Positions 33,242-41,825 are shown, counted from the stretch's first letter. The stretch: 64,000 nucleotides of DNA from Frigidibacter sp037095735 (GCF_037095735.1 NZ_JBAWKD010000002.1:248001-312000), one strand, 5' to 3'. Notes: a model not told the origin generated them from the sequence alone. Made by a program: numbers and translations.

Positions 33242-33938
33242 GCCGATCCTGCTCGTGCACGGCGCCTGGTGCGATGCAGGCGCCTGGGGCCGGGTGCCGG
33301 CGCTCCTGCGCGCGGCGGGCCACGAGGTGATCGTGCCCACCCTGCCCGGTCAGGCCGCGCATCCCGACCCGGCCTCAGTCGGCCTCGACGAGATCGCCGC
33401 CGCCCTGGCACGCGCGATCGGCCCCGGCCGCCGCGCGCGGGTCGTCGGCCATTCCCTGGGCGGCATGGCGATCGCCGCGCTGGCCGAACATGCGCCCGAG
33501 CGTGTCGCCAGCCTGATCTGGCTCTGCGCCTTCCTGCCTCAGGACGGCGACAGCGCCACCACGCTGATGGCCCGCCAGCCGCCGACCATCGCCCCGGCGA
33601 TCCGCCGCACCGAATGGAAGGGCGGCAGCCGCCTCGACCCGGCCCTCGCCCTGCCGGTCCTCGCCCAGGACCTGACCGGCGCCGAGGCCGAGGCCTTCGC
33701 CGCAAGCCTCGTCCCGCAGCCGAACCGTCCGCAGACCGAGCCGCTGCGCCGCACCCCCGCCACCGCAGGGATTCCGCGCCACTACCTGCTCTGCACCCGC
33801 GACCGCGCGATCACCCCGGCCCTGCAGCGCGCCATGGCCGAAGCCGGCGACACGCCGATCACCCCGCTAGACGCCGATCACTTCCCGCAACGCGCGCAGC
33901 CCGAGGCCCTGACCGCCGCTCTCCTGCCCCTCCTCTGA
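33231..33938 (+). CDS. Alpha/beta-hydrolase (EstC/MenH-like)
   Basis: 235 residues from the ATG at 33231, which overlaps the previous gene by 11 nt; an in-frame ATG at 33183 lies within the His-tail codons and is less likely. Landmarks: LLVHGAWCDAGAWGRV, nucleophile S75 in VVGHSLGGMA, and acid/His region TPLDADHFPQRAQPEAL. It resembles plant MES/EstC-type esterases. There is no separate ribosome binding site, so re-initiation after the upstream stop is likely. Last gene of the unit, followed at once by two dispersed repeats. Confidence 0.8.
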   Translation: MTTEPILLVHGAWCDAGAWGRVPALLRAAGHEVIVPTLPGQAAHPDPASVGLDEIAAALARAIGPGRRARVVGHSLGGMAIAALAEHAPERVASLIWLCAFLPQDGDSATTLMARQPPTIAPAIRRTEWKGGSRLDPALALPVLAQDLTGAEAEAFAASLVPQPNRPQTEPLRRTPATAGIPRHYLLCTRDRAITPALQRAMAEAGDTPITPLDADHFPQRAQPEALTAALLPLL

Positions 33939-33943
33939 CCCGT

Positions 33944-33998
33944 TCGGCTCGGCCCAAATACTCCGGGGGCGCGCGGCACGCGCGGGGGCAGAGCCCCC
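33944..33998 (+). repeat. Dispersed intergenic element, copy B1
   Basis: Begins 5 nt after the hydrolase stop. Core CCCAAATACTCCGGGGG, then hairpin CGCGCG-GCA-CGCGCG (33970-33984), then GGGGGC-AGA-GCCCCC. Same polarity as the preceding gene; the conserved leader is degenerate. Confidence 0.75.
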
Positions 33999-34006
33999 TC
34001 TTCGCT

Positions 34007-34066
34007 CTTTCGCACCGGACCAAATATCCCGGGGGAGTCGCGGCACGCGACGGGGGCAGCGCCCCC
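34007..34066 (+). repeat. Dispersed intergenic element, copy B2
   Basis: Second copy in tandem with B1. CTTTCGCACCGG, CCAAATATCCCGGGGG, hairpin GTCGCG-GCA-CGCGAC (34037-34051), then GGGGGC-AGC-GCCCCC. Stem bases differ from B1 and the 49.3-kb copy but pairing and the GCA loop are kept. Confidence 0.8.
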
Positions 34067-34155
34067 CGCACCGCGCTCCAAAACCGGCGCACCGATGTCG
34101 TTTCCCGCCAAGCCGCCCCCGCCCGCCCCCCTAGTCTCGGCGCCAAGGAGCCCCG

Positions 34156-35379
34156 ATGCCGCACCCCCTCGCCCTGCCCTTCATCCTCGCCACCGTCGCG
34201 ATCGACGCGGTGGGGATCGGGCTGATCTTCCCGGTGCTGCCCGGCCTGATCGAAGAGGTCACCGGCACCGGCCTCAGCCAGGCCGCGCTCTGGGGCGGGC
34301 TCCTCGCCTCGGGCTACGCGGTGATGCAGTTCCTCTGCGGCCCGCTGATCGGCAACCTCTCGGACCGGTTCGGCCGCCGCCCGGTGATCCTTGCCGCGCT
34401 GGCGGTGATGGCCGTCGACTACACGGTGATGGCGCTTGCCGGCACGATCTGGCTGCTGTTCGCCGGCCGGCTCGTCGCCGGGATCACCGGCGCCACCCAT
34501 GCCGCGGCCAATGCCGTCGCCGCCGACATCTCGGCGCCCGAGGACCGCGCCCGCAGCTTCGGGCACATCGGCGCGGCGCTCGGCGCGGGCTTCGTGGCAG
34601 GGCCGCTTCTCGGCGGGCTTCTCGCCACCATCGACCTGCGCGCACCGTTCTGGGCCGCGGCGGCGCTCGCGCTTGCGAACCTCGCCTTCGGCCTGATCGC
34701 CTTGCCCGAAACGGTGACGCCCGGGAACCGCCGCGCCTTCGACTGGGCCCGCGCCAATCCACTCGGCGCCTTCCGCGCGGTCTCGCGCCTGCCGGGCCTC
34801 GGGCGGATGCTGACGATCTACGGGCTCTACGCGGTAGCGGTCTATGTCTGGCCCTCGGTCTGGGCCTTCTACGGGGCGGCGCAATTCGGCTGGGACCCGG
34901 TCTGGATCGGCGGCTCGCTGGCGCTTTACGGCGCGGCGATGGCGCTGGTGCAGGCGACGCTGGTCGGCCCGCTCTCGCGCCGCTTCGGCGACCGCGGCAC
35001 GCTCTTCATCGGCATGGGGGTCGAGCTGGTGACCTATCTCTTCTACGGCGTCGTCGCCTCAGGCCTGCTGGCGCTGCTGTTCACGCCGCTCTCGGCGCTC
35101 GGCTCGGTGGTGATGCCGGCGCTGCAAAGCCGGATGAGCCGCGCCGCCGCCGCCGATGCGCAGGGCGAACTTCAGGGGGTCGCGGGCAGCCTGATGGCCG
35201 TCGCCATGTGCCTTTCGCCCTTGGTGATGACCGCGGTCTTCGGCGCCTTCACCCGAGCTGGCGGCCCGCTGCCGCACCTGCCCGGCGCGCCCTTCCTCGT
35301 CTCGGCCCTGCTGATCGTCGCCTGCCTCGCGCTGCTGCGCGCCGAGCCCCCCCTGCACCAACCGGAGACCCGGCCATGA
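34156..35379 (+). CDS. MFS transporter, TetA-like drug:H+ antiporter family
   Basis: 407-residue inner-membrane protein with about 12 hydrophobic helices (first: LPFILATVAIDAVGIGLIFPV). MFS motif A GNLSDRFGRRPVILAA is in loop 2-3, and the motif C region GAGFVAGPLLGGLL is in helix 5, as in proton antiporters such as TetA(B/G/59). Because it heads an operon with a sugar-acid-type dehydratase and an aminotransferase, it may export a metabolite rather than tetracycline (inference). The stop overlaps the next gene by 4 nt. Confidence 0.85.
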   Translation: MPHPLALPFILATVAIDAVGIGLIFPVLPGLIEEVTGTGLSQAALWGGLLASGYAVMQFLCGPLIGNLSDRFGRRPVILAALAVMAVDYTVMALAGTIWLLFAGRLVAGITGATHAAANAVAADISAPEDRARSFGHIGAALGAGFVAGPLLGGLLATIDLRAPFWAAAALALANLAFGLIALPETVTPGNRRAFDWARANPLGAFRAVSRLPGLGRMLTIYGLYAVAVYVWPSVWAFYGAAQFGWDPVWIGGSLALYGAAMALVQATLVGPLSRRFGDRGTLFIGMGVELVTYLFYGVVASGLLALLFTPLSALGSVVMPALQSRMSRAAAADAQGELQGVAGSLMAVAMCLSPLVMTAVFGAFTRAGGPLPHLPGAPFLVSALLIVACLALLRAEPPLHQPETRP

Positions 35380-36620
35380 TCCTGAAGGACCTCGAGATCT
35401 TCATCGTCTCGCCCCCCGCCCCCGGCTGGGGCGGGCGCTACTGGATCTTCCCGAAGATCACCACCGCCGACAGCATCACGGGCTATGGCGAGTGCTACGC
35501 CTCGACCGTCGGCCCGAAGGCGATGGTGGCGGTGATCGAGGACGTGTTCGAGCGGCACATGAAGGGCGCGCGCGCCGAGGACATCGAGCTGATGTTCCGC
35601 CGCGCCTATTCCTCGGGCTTCACCCAGCGCCCCGACCCGACGGTGATGGGCGCCTTCTCGGGGCTCGAGATCGCCTGCTGGGACATCCTCGGCAAGATCC
35701 GCAACCGTCCGGTCTGGGCGCTGCTGGGCGGCCGGATGAACGAGCGGCTGCGCAGCTACACCTACATCTACCCCGGCCCCGACGACGATCACCACGCCTT
35801 CTGGACCGACCCCGACGCCCATGCCGAAAAGGCGGCGGCGCTGGTCGCTGAGGGCTTCACGGCCCTGAAGTTCGACCCCGCCGGCCCCTACACGATCCGC
35901 GGCGGCCACATGCCGGCGATGTCGGACATCACCCGGTCCGTCGCCTATTGCGCGAAGATCCGCGAGGCTGTGGGCGACCGGGCCGATCTTCTGTTCGGCA
36001 CCCACGGCCAGTTCAACGTCGCGGGCGCGATCCGCATGGGCCAGGCGCTCGAGCCGTTCTCGCCGCTCTGGTATGAAGAGCCGATCCCCCCGGACGCGAC
36101 CGAGGATCTCGCCCGCGTCGCGCGGGCGGTGCGGGTGCCGATCGCGACCGGCGAGCGGCTGACGACGAAACAGGAATTCGCCGCCGTCCTGCGCGCCGGC
36201 GCGGCCGAGATCCTGCAACCGGCGCTGGGGCGCGCGGGCGGCATCCTCGAGGGGCGCAAGATCGCCGCCGTGGCCGAGGTCTTCTCGGCGCAGGTCGCGC
36301 CGCATCTTTACGCGGGCCCCGTCGAATGGGCGGCGAACCTGCACCTGGGCGTCTCGATCCCGAACCTGCTGATGGTCGAGACGATCGAACAGGGCGGCGC
36401 CTTCCACATGGCGCTGACCGGCCACCGGTTGAAATGGGATCAGGGCTATGTGCTCGCCCCCGAGGGCCCCGGCCTTGGCATCGAGTTCGACGAGGCGCTG
36501 GCCCGCGCCCATCCCTGGACCGGGACCGAACTGCATCTGCAGATGCAGGAGGCACCCTGCGACTACCTGAAACCGAACGCGTTCGAGGGCGGCGCGCCCC
36601 GGGGGGACACGAATGACTGA
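35376..36620 (+). CDS. Mandelate racemase/muconate lactonizing enzyme family dehydratase
   Basis: Enolase-superfamily protein, 414 residues, galactonate-dehydratase-like. Capping domain about 1-120 (CWDILGKIRNRPVWALLGG), then barrel motifs FTALKFDPAGPY, LWYEEPIPPD, ATGERLTTKQEF, LQPALGRAGG and VAPHLYAGP. The strand that normally gives the first Mg ligand as xDxH reads LLFGTHGQF, without Asp in that place; His follows. The likely reaction is dehydration or cycloisomerisation of an acid sugar; the substrate is unknown. The ATG at 35376 is in the MFS stop. It overlaps the aminotransferase by 8 nt. Confidence 0.85.
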   Translation: MILKDLEIFIVSPPAPGWGGRYWIFPKITTADSITGYGECYASTVGPKAMVAVIEDVFERHMKGARAEDIELMFRRAYSSGFTQRPDPTVMGAFSGLEIACWDILGKIRNRPVWALLGGRMNERLRSYTYIYPGPDDDHHAFWTDPDAHAEKAAALVAEGFTALKFDPAGPYTIRGGHMPAMSDITRSVAYCAKIREAVGDRADLLFGTHGQFNVAGAIRMGQALEPFSPLWYEEPIPPDATEDLARVARAVRVPIATGERLTTKQEFAAVLRAGAAEILQPALGRAGGILEGRKIAAVAEVFSAQVAPHLYAGPVEWAANLHLGVSIPNLLMVETIEQGGAFHMALTGHRLKWDQGYVLAPEGPGLGIEFDEALARAHPWTGTELHLQMQEAPCDYLKPNAFEGGAPRGDTND

Positions 36621-37518
36621 CATGTCGAAAGGCGCCGCCTATCTGGACGGCGCCTACATGCCGCTGGCCGAGGCGAAGATCCCGGTGACGCACTGGGCCT
36701 ATCGCCGGTCCGACGTGACCTATGACGTGGTCGGCGTCTGGGAGGGCAACTTCTTCCGCCTCGACGATCACCTGAAACGCTTCCGCGCCTCGATGACCCG
36801 GCTGCGGATGACCCCCCGCGAAACCGACGACGAGATCCGCGCGATCCTGAACCGGGTCGTGGCGCTGGCCGGGCTTACCCATGCCTATGTGGCGATGGAC
36901 TGCCTGCGCGCGGCCCCCCCACCCGGCGCGCCCCGCCACCCGGCCTTCGCGCCGAGCTACCTGATGATCTATGCCGTGCCCTGGGTCTGGGTCGCGCCCG
37001 AAGACATGCAGGCGCGCGGCATGCACCTGATGATCCCGAAGGTGCAGCGCATCCCGCCCGAAAGCTTCGACCCGCGGGTGAAGAACTTCCACTGGGGCGA
37101 CCTGACCGAGGGCCAGTTCGAGGCACTCGACGCCGGGGCCGATTTCGCGATCCTGCTCGATGCCGCCGGCAACGTCACCGAGGGCGCGGGCTTCAACGTC
37201 TTCATGGTGAAAGACGGCACCGTGGTCAGCCCGGATCGCGGCGCGCTCGAAGGGATCACCCGCGCCTCGGTGCTGGAGCTGTGCGCCGAGGCCGGGATCC
37301 CGGTCGAAATCCGCCCGATCCCCGCCGACGAGTTCCGCGCGGCGGACGAGATCTTCACCTGCACCACCGCGGGCGGGATCATGCCCGCCAGCCGCATCGA
37401 CGGGCGGATCATGGGCAACGACCGCCCGGGACCGGTCTCGGCCCGGCTGCGCGCGCGGTTCTGGGAAAGGCGCGCCGCGGGTTGGCACGCCACGCCGGTG
37501 CGCTACACCGTGACCTGA
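36613..37518 (+). CDS. Class IV aminotransferase, (R)-selective amine transaminase-like
   Basis: 301 residues, PLP fold type IV. K157 in DPRVKNFHWGDLTEG is the PLP lysine; DAAGNVTEGAGFNVFMV and CTTAGGIMPASRIDG complete the cofactor site. The block RRSDVTYDVVGVWEGNFFRL strongly resembles the fungal (R)-amine transaminase segment HSDLTYDVISVWDGRFFRL (from memory), rather than branched-chain or D-alanine enzymes. It probably transfers an amino group from an (R)-amine or D-amino acid to pyruvate or another keto acid. Last gene of the MFS-dehydratase operon. Confidence 0.82.
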   Translation: MTDMSKGAAYLDGAYMPLAEAKIPVTHWAYRRSDVTYDVVGVWEGNFFRLDDHLKRFRASMTRLRMTPRETDDEIRAILNRVVALAGLTHAYVAMDCLRAAPPPGAPRHPAFAPSYLMIYAVPWVWVAPEDMQARGMHLMIPKVQRIPPESFDPRVKNFHWGDLTEGQFEALDAGADFAILLDAAGNVTEGAGFNVFMVKDGTVVSPDRGALEGITRASVLELCAEAGIPVEIRPIPADEFRAADEIFTCTTAGGIMPASRIDGRIMGNDRPGPVSARLRARFWERRAAGWHATPVRYTVT

Positions 37519-37596
37519 GCCCCGGCTACGATGCCAAGGCGCGCCTCCGTCGCGCCGGTTCCATCACGTCCTCTCGACGGGCCAAGGCCCGCCGAT

Positions 37597-37618
37597 GCCG
37601 CCGGTCGATTCCGGCGGC
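37597..37618 (+). terminator. Hairpin downstream of the aminotransferase gene
   Basis: GCCGCCGG-TCGATT-CCGGCGGC, an 8-bp perfect stem without a T tract, about 80 nt after the stop. A second perfect palindrome CCCGCCGGCGGG follows at 37665-37676. Weak transcript ends or RNA-stability hairpins. Confidence 0.4.
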
Positions 37619-37776
37619 TTCCGGCCGTACCGATCGGTTCACGGGTTCGTAGGGAACGCTTAGCCCCGCCGGCGGGTTAGGAAGGCTCGACGCGTCCATG
37701 AGCATAAGGATGCGCGCGTCCCCGGCTGGACCCTCTCAGGCCCCGGGACGACGGAATAGAGAGACGGAGACCCTCC

Positions 37777-38451
37777 ATGACCATGACCAAGAAATTCGCG
37801 CTCCCGCTGCTGGCGGGTCTGATCGGCGGCGCCGCCGCCCTGCCCGCGCTGGCCGGCGGCTACATCGAGCCGGCCCCCGCGCCGGTGGTGGTCCAGCCCG
37901 AACCGGTCCTGAGCTACGGCAACTGGGCGGGTGGCTATGTCGGCGCGAACGTCGGCTGGAACGACGACAAGGCCGACCCGGACTTCGGTGCCACCGGCAG
38001 CATGACCGCCAACGGTGAAAGCTTCGGCCTCGGCGCCGGCTACAACTGGCAGTCGGGCGCCTGGGTCTACGGTGTCGAAGGCGATATCTCGACCGCCGAC
38101 ATCAGCGACTCGGAAACCAGCGGCGGTGACGAGTTCGAATCGAAGATCGACACCATGGCCACCCTGCGCGGCCGCGTCGGCTACGACATGGGCAACTGGA
38201 TGCCCTACGTGACCGCCGGTGTGGCGGCCGCCAAGGCCGACTACAGCTTCGAGAACGCCGCCGGCCGCTCGAGCGACTCCGACACCCTGACCGGCTACAC
38301 CGCCGGCTTCGGCGCCGAGTACAAGATCAACGACAAGTGGTCGGCCAAGGGAGAGTACCTCTACACCAAGTTCGACGGGCGCTTCGAGGGCGAAGGCGAC
38401 GTGGATCACGACGTGAACTCGCTGCGCCTCGGCATGAACTACCACTTCTGA
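37777..38451 (+). CDS. Outer-membrane beta-barrel protein (Omp25/Omp31-like)
   Basis: 224 residues. Signal peptide MTMTKKFALPLLAGLIGGAA, ending near PALAGG. A proline-rich linker (IEPAPAPVVVQPEPV) precedes an eight-strand OmpA-like barrel: WAGGYVGANVGWN, SFGLGAGYNWQ, WVYGVEGDIS, TLRGRVGYDM, MPYVTAGVAAAK, GYTAGFGAEYKI, WSAKGEYLYTKFD, NSLRLGMNYHF. It ends in Phe as BAM substrates do. The mature protein is very acidic. It has its own promoter region (258 nt) and a strong terminator, consistent with an abundant protein. Confidence 0.9.
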   Translation: MTMTKKFALPLLAGLIGGAAALPALAGGYIEPAPAPVVVQPEPVLSYGNWAGGYVGANVGWNDDKADPDFGATGSMTANGESFGLGAGYNWQSGAWVYGVEGDISTADISDSETSGGDEFESKIDTMATLRGRVGYDMGNWMPYVTAGVAAAKADYSFENAAGRSSDSDTLTGYTAGFGAEYKINDKWSAKGEYLYTKFDGRFEGEGDVDHDVNSLRLGMNYHF

Positions 38452-38472
38452 TCCCGCGGGATCGGAGGTTCG

Positions 38473-38502
38473 GGGGCGTCCTTCGGGGCGCCCCTTTCGT
38501 TT
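38473..38502 (+). terminator. Intrinsic terminator of the outer-membrane protein gene
   Basis: GGGGCGTCC-TTCG-GGGCGCCCC: 9-bp stem with one G-U pair, an extra-stable UUCG loop, then TTTCGTTT. It lies 21 nt after the stop codon. Confidence 0.9.
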
Positions 38503-38510
38503 GAAGCGCC

Positions 38511-39464
38511 TCAGGCCGCAGCGCGGCGCAGGGCGCCGACCTGCCCGGTGATCTCGGCGATATGGCGGGCGTCAGTGCCGCAGCAGCCGCCCCAGACCGT
38601 CGCCTCGGGGAAGCGCGCCGCGACCTCGGCCATCTGCCCGCCCAGTTCGACCGGATCGCCATCCTCGAGATGACCCAGCGTGCACAGTGACAGCGTCTCC
38701 ATTGCCACCGCGTTGGGCAGGAAGCCCCGCAGACGCCGCGTCCAGTCACCTGCCGTCAGCGCCGGCGCGAACTCGGTCGGATGCGTGCAGTTGATCATGT
38801 AATAGCAGGGCGCACCGCCGGTCGCGGCATCGACCTCCTCGATCGCCTCCTGCAGCGTGATGCCACCGGCAAGCCGCCCGCCGGGCTGCAGGAAGAACGA
38901 CACCACCACCGGCAGTCCCGCAGCCACCGCCGCCCGGGCAAGCCCCGTCGACTCGGCAGGTGACGAGAAGGTCATCGCGGTGACCAGATCCGCCCCGCCC
39001 TTGCGGAAGGTCGCGATCTGCTCGGCGTGGTAGTCTTCGGCCTCTGCCGCGTCCGGCAGCCGGCCCGTGTCATAGGCATCGCCACGCGGCCCGATCACGC
39101 CCCCGACCAGCATCGGCGTCTCTGGCCTCGCATGGTCGCGCGCGATGTCGCGATAGAGGGCGAGGCCGCGAAGGTTGATCTCTTCAAGCGCCTCGCGCGA
39201 ATAGCCGATGAGCCGGCCCCAGTCGCGGCTGGCGCGGTAGTGCAACCCCTCGTTGATCACGCCGAAGCCGTTGGCCACCGCCGCCGCCGCGATCCTGCGA
39301 TGATAGGCGTCAAGCGCCGCGCGCCCACGCGGATCGTCCAGAAGCGCGAACCCGCAGAAATGCCGCAGGGTGAAGCCCTTGACGTATTGCATCCAGGTCT
39401 CGAACCCGCCGCCAGTCGTCATCAGGCGGCCGTTCATCTGCGGCAGATCGCGTCCGTCCGGCAT
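38511..39464 (-). CDS. Homocysteine S-methyltransferase family protein
   Basis: 317 residues from the ATG at 39464 (GCGGAGGCT upstream); the frame is open to 39527. Zinc-site cysteines: MINCTHPTEF and the C-terminal pair in VWGGCCGTDARHIAEI, the Hcy-binding signature. The barrel segment GVIGPRGDAY follows the family GxxGPxGD pattern. It is expected to move a methyl group from S-methylmethionine, SAM or a betaine-like donor to homocysteine. Proximity to the bet genes suggests, but does not prove, betaine or dimethylglycine linkage. Convergent with the outer-membrane protein gene. Confidence 0.85.
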   Translation of the reverse strand: MPDGRDLPQMNGRLMTTGGGFETWMQYVKGFTLRHFCGFALLDDPRGRAALDAYHRRIAAAAVANGFGVINEGLHYRASRDWGRLIGYSREALEEINLRGLALYRDIARDHARPETPMLVGGVIGPRGDAYDTGRLPDAAEAEDYHAEQIATFRKGGADLVTAMTFSSPAESTGLARAAVAAGLPVVVSFFLQPGGRLAGGITLQEAIEEVDAATGGAPCYYMINCTHPTEFAPALTAGDWTRRLRGFLPNAVAMETLSLCTLGHLEDGDPVELGGQMAEVAARFPEATVWGGCCGTDARHIAEITGQVGALRRAAA

Positions 39465-39557
39465 TTTCCAGCCTCCGCGCCCTACAGGCCCGGACGAAGC
39501 ATAAACCGAAAGCCGGCCAGCTGTCATGCGCCCCGCACGAGGGCGGCGCGCGACGGC

Positions 39558-39824
39558 TCAGGCCCGCACGAGCGGGGACAGGTCCTCGGGCTCGGCGCCC
39601 AGGCAGAGGGCCAGCTGGCTGGCCTCGAAGGGGCTGGCCGGGCGTTCCGACCGCTCGATCCGGGCGATGTCGTCGATGGCGATGCCGGACAGGGCCGACA
39701 GCACCTGACGGGTCATCGGCGCCGCCAGCCGCCAGGCGGCAAGCGCGCTCAGCCCATGCGATTCATAGGCTTCGATGAGGGGGCGGCGATGGCCTGCCCC
39801 GAGGACCGATCCGAGATTTTGCAC
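39558..39824 (-). CDS. Small XRE-like helix-turn-helix protein
   Basis: 88 residues from a GTG at 39824, chosen because GGGAGA lies 6 nt upstream; a TTG at 39848 is the alternative. The segment AAWRLAAPMTRQVLSALSGIAIDDIARIERSERPA-SPFEA has the Cro/CI pattern, ending in a dimerisation-type helix LALCLGAEPEDLSPLV. No catalytic domain. The target is unknown; a perfect 11-bp inverted repeat (39915-39945) upstream could be its own operator. It starts 93 nt upstream of the methyltransferase gene, same strand. Confidence 0.72.
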   Translation of the reverse strand: MQNLGSVLGAGHRRPLIEAYESHGLSALAAWRLAAPMTRQVLSALSGIAIDDIARIERSERPASPFEASQLALCLGAEPEDLSPLVRA

Positions 39825-39914
39825 TGGGGTTCTCCCGTTCCGCGGCAAGCGTGCCTGTGGCCGACCTGCGGCGCAATAATGAAATCGCCGCGACGCGGAA
39901 ACGTTCCATTCCCC

Positions 39915-39945
39915 TTCGGCGGCGAGGCTGATTTTCGCCGCCGAA
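39915..39945. promoter_or_regulatory. Perfect 11-bp inverted repeat upstream of the XRE gene
   Basis: TTCGGCGGCGA (39915-39925) and TCGCCGCCGAA (39935-39945), 9-nt spacer, in the 233-nt region between betA and the XRE gene. Either an operator or an RNA hairpin; no T tract on either side. Confidence 0.5.
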
Positions 39946-40057
39946 TCAGTGCATTAGTGGAAATTTGGTTGCATAGGCAAACAAACCGTCAACCCACGGG
40001 AGACCAAGGGACGCCGTGGGTTGCATCGTGCAGGAAACACTCCCGCGCCGGGGGCCG

Positions 40058-41734
40058 CTACCGTTGCGCGACCTGCCAGCGCGGGCTCATCCAGGGGGCC
40101 GCGTTCGAGGGGGCGAGCATGCCCTGACCCAGCAGGTGATCGGCCACCTTTTCGCCCACCATGATCGAGGGCGCATTGAGATTGCCATTGGTGATCTGCG
40201 GGAAGATCGAGCTGTCGGCGACGCACAGCCCCTCGACCCCGATCACCCGCGCCTGCGGATCGACCACGGCCATCGGATCGTCCGCCGCCCCCATCCGCGC
40301 CGTGCCGCAGGGATGATAGGCGCTTTCCGCATGCTCGCGGATGAAGGCGTCGATCTCGGCATCGGTCTGCACCGCGGCGCCCGGCTGGATCTCGTGCTTC
40401 ACATGCGGCGCGAAGGCGGGCTGGCCGAAGATCTCGCGCGTGAGCCTCACGCAGCGGCGAAACTCCTCCCAGTCGTCGGGATGCGACATGTAGTCGAAGC
40501 GGATCACCGGCTTGTCGGCCGGGTCGGCCGAACGCAGCGTGACCGCGCCCCGCGATTTCGAGCGCATCGGCCCGACATGGACCTGGAAGCCATGCCCCTC
40601 GGCCGCCGCGCGCCCGTCATAGCGCACCGCGATCGGCAGGAAGTGGTACTGGATGTCGGGATAGTCGATGCCCGGGGCCGAGCGGATGAAGGCGCAGCTC
40701 TCGAACTGGTTCGACGCGCCAAGCCCGGTGCCTGTCAGCATCCACTGCGCCCCGACCATCGCCTTGCCCAAGAGGTTCCAGTACTTGAACAGCGTGATCG
40801 GCTGCTTGGCCGCGAACTGCATGTAGACCTCGAGATGGTCCTGCAGGTTCGCCCCCACGCCCGGCCGGTCGGCGATGGTCTCGATCCCGTGCGCGCGCAG
40901 ATGGTCGGCGGCGCCGATCCCCGACAGCATCAGAAGCTTCGGCGTGTTGATCGACGAGGCGGCCAGCACCACCTCGTGCCGCGCCCGGATCACCTCGGTC
41001 CGGCCGCGGCGCGTCAGCTCGACCCCCACGGCGCGGCCGTCCTCGATCACCACCCGGCGCGCGAGACCGCGGACGATGGTGACGCGGCCGGTCTTCAGCG
41101 CCGGGCGCAGATAGGCGTTGGCCGCCGACCAGCGCCGCCCGCGCCAGATCGTGGCCTCCATCGCGCCGAAGCCCTCCTGCTTCTCGCCGTTGTAGTCGCC
41201 GGTCACCTCGTAGCCGGCCTGGGCACCGGCCTCGACGAAGGCCTTGAACAGCGGGTTGGTGCGCGGCCCGCGGGTGACATGCAGCGGCCCGTCATGGCCG
41301 CGGAAGGCCGAGCCCCCCCCCGCCTCGCCGCCCGTTTCCCCGCCATGCCAGCTTTCCATGCGCCGGAAGTAGGGCAGCACGTCGGCATAGCCCCAGCCCT
41401 GCGCCCCCATCTCGGCCCAGGTGTCGAAATCGCGGGCGTGGCCGCGCACGAAGACCATGCCGTTGATCGAGGACGAGCCGCCGATCACCTTGCCCCGCGG
41501 CGTCGCCAGCCGGCGGTTGCCAAGGTTCGGCTCGGGCTCTGACGAGAAGCCCCAGTCGTACATCGCCATGTTCATCGGATAGCTGAGCGCACCCGGCATC
41601 TGGATGAAGGGCCCGCGGTCGGAACCGCCGAACTCGACGATGGTCACCGTCCGACCGGCCATCGCCAGCCGGTAGGCCGCCGCCGAGCCGCCCGAGCCCG
41701 CCCCCACGATCACATAATCCGCGTCCGCCATCAT
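40058..41734 (-). CDS. betA: Choline dehydrogenase
   Basis: GMC flavoprotein oxidising choline to betaine aldehyde, membrane-associated. 558 residues from the ATG at 41734 (GCGAGGATCGG upstream; a second ATG follows at once). FAD motif VIVGAGSGGSAAAYRLA, GMC signature 1 GKVIGGSSSINGMVFVRGH, signature 2 AASSINTPKLLMLSG, and the C-terminal YHPCGTARMG with the catalytic His followed by SSIFPQITNGNLNAPSIMVGE (split here for length). Last gene of betI-betC-betB-betA, 186 nt after betB. Confidence 0.95.
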   Translation of the reverse strand: MMADADYVIVGAGSGGSAAAYRLAMAGRTVTIVEFGGSDRGPFIQMPGALSYPMNMAMYDWGFSSEPEPNLGNRRLATPRGKVIGGSSSINGMVFVRGHARDFDTWAEMGAQGWGYADVLPYFRRMESWHGGETGGEAGGGSAFRGHDGPLHVTRGPRTNPLFKAFVEAGAQAGYEVTGDYNGEKQEGFGAMEATIWRGRRWSAANAYLRPALKTGRVTIVRGLARRVVIEDGRAVGVELTRRGRTEVIRARHEVVLAASSINTPKLLMLSGIGAADHLRAHGIETIADRPGVGANLQDHLEVYMQFAAKQPITLFKYWNLLGKAMVGAQWMLTGTGLGASNQFESCAFIRSAPGIDYPDIQYHFLPIAVRYDGRAAAEGHGFQVHVGPMRSKSRGAVTLRSADPADKPVIRFDYMSHPDDWEEFRRCVRLTREIFGQPAFAPHVKHEIQPGAAVQTDAEIDAFIREHAESAYHPCGTARMGAADDPMAVVDPQARVIGVEGLCVADSSIFPQITNGNLNAPSIMVGEKVADHLLGQGMLAPSNAAPWMSPRWQVAQR

Positions 41735-41825
41735 CCGATCCTCGCGATTGCCCGGCCCCGGGTTGCCGCCCGGCGCCTGCCCCACGGGTCGCCACGGGCG
41801 CCGCGCAGGGTAAAACTCGGTTCCC

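Noticed and set aside
34156..35379. Acquired tetracycline-resistance gene
   Set aside because: TetA-like motifs are general for this MFS branch; base composition matches the neighbours, there are no mobile-element ends and no tetR, and it is locked into a metabolic operon.
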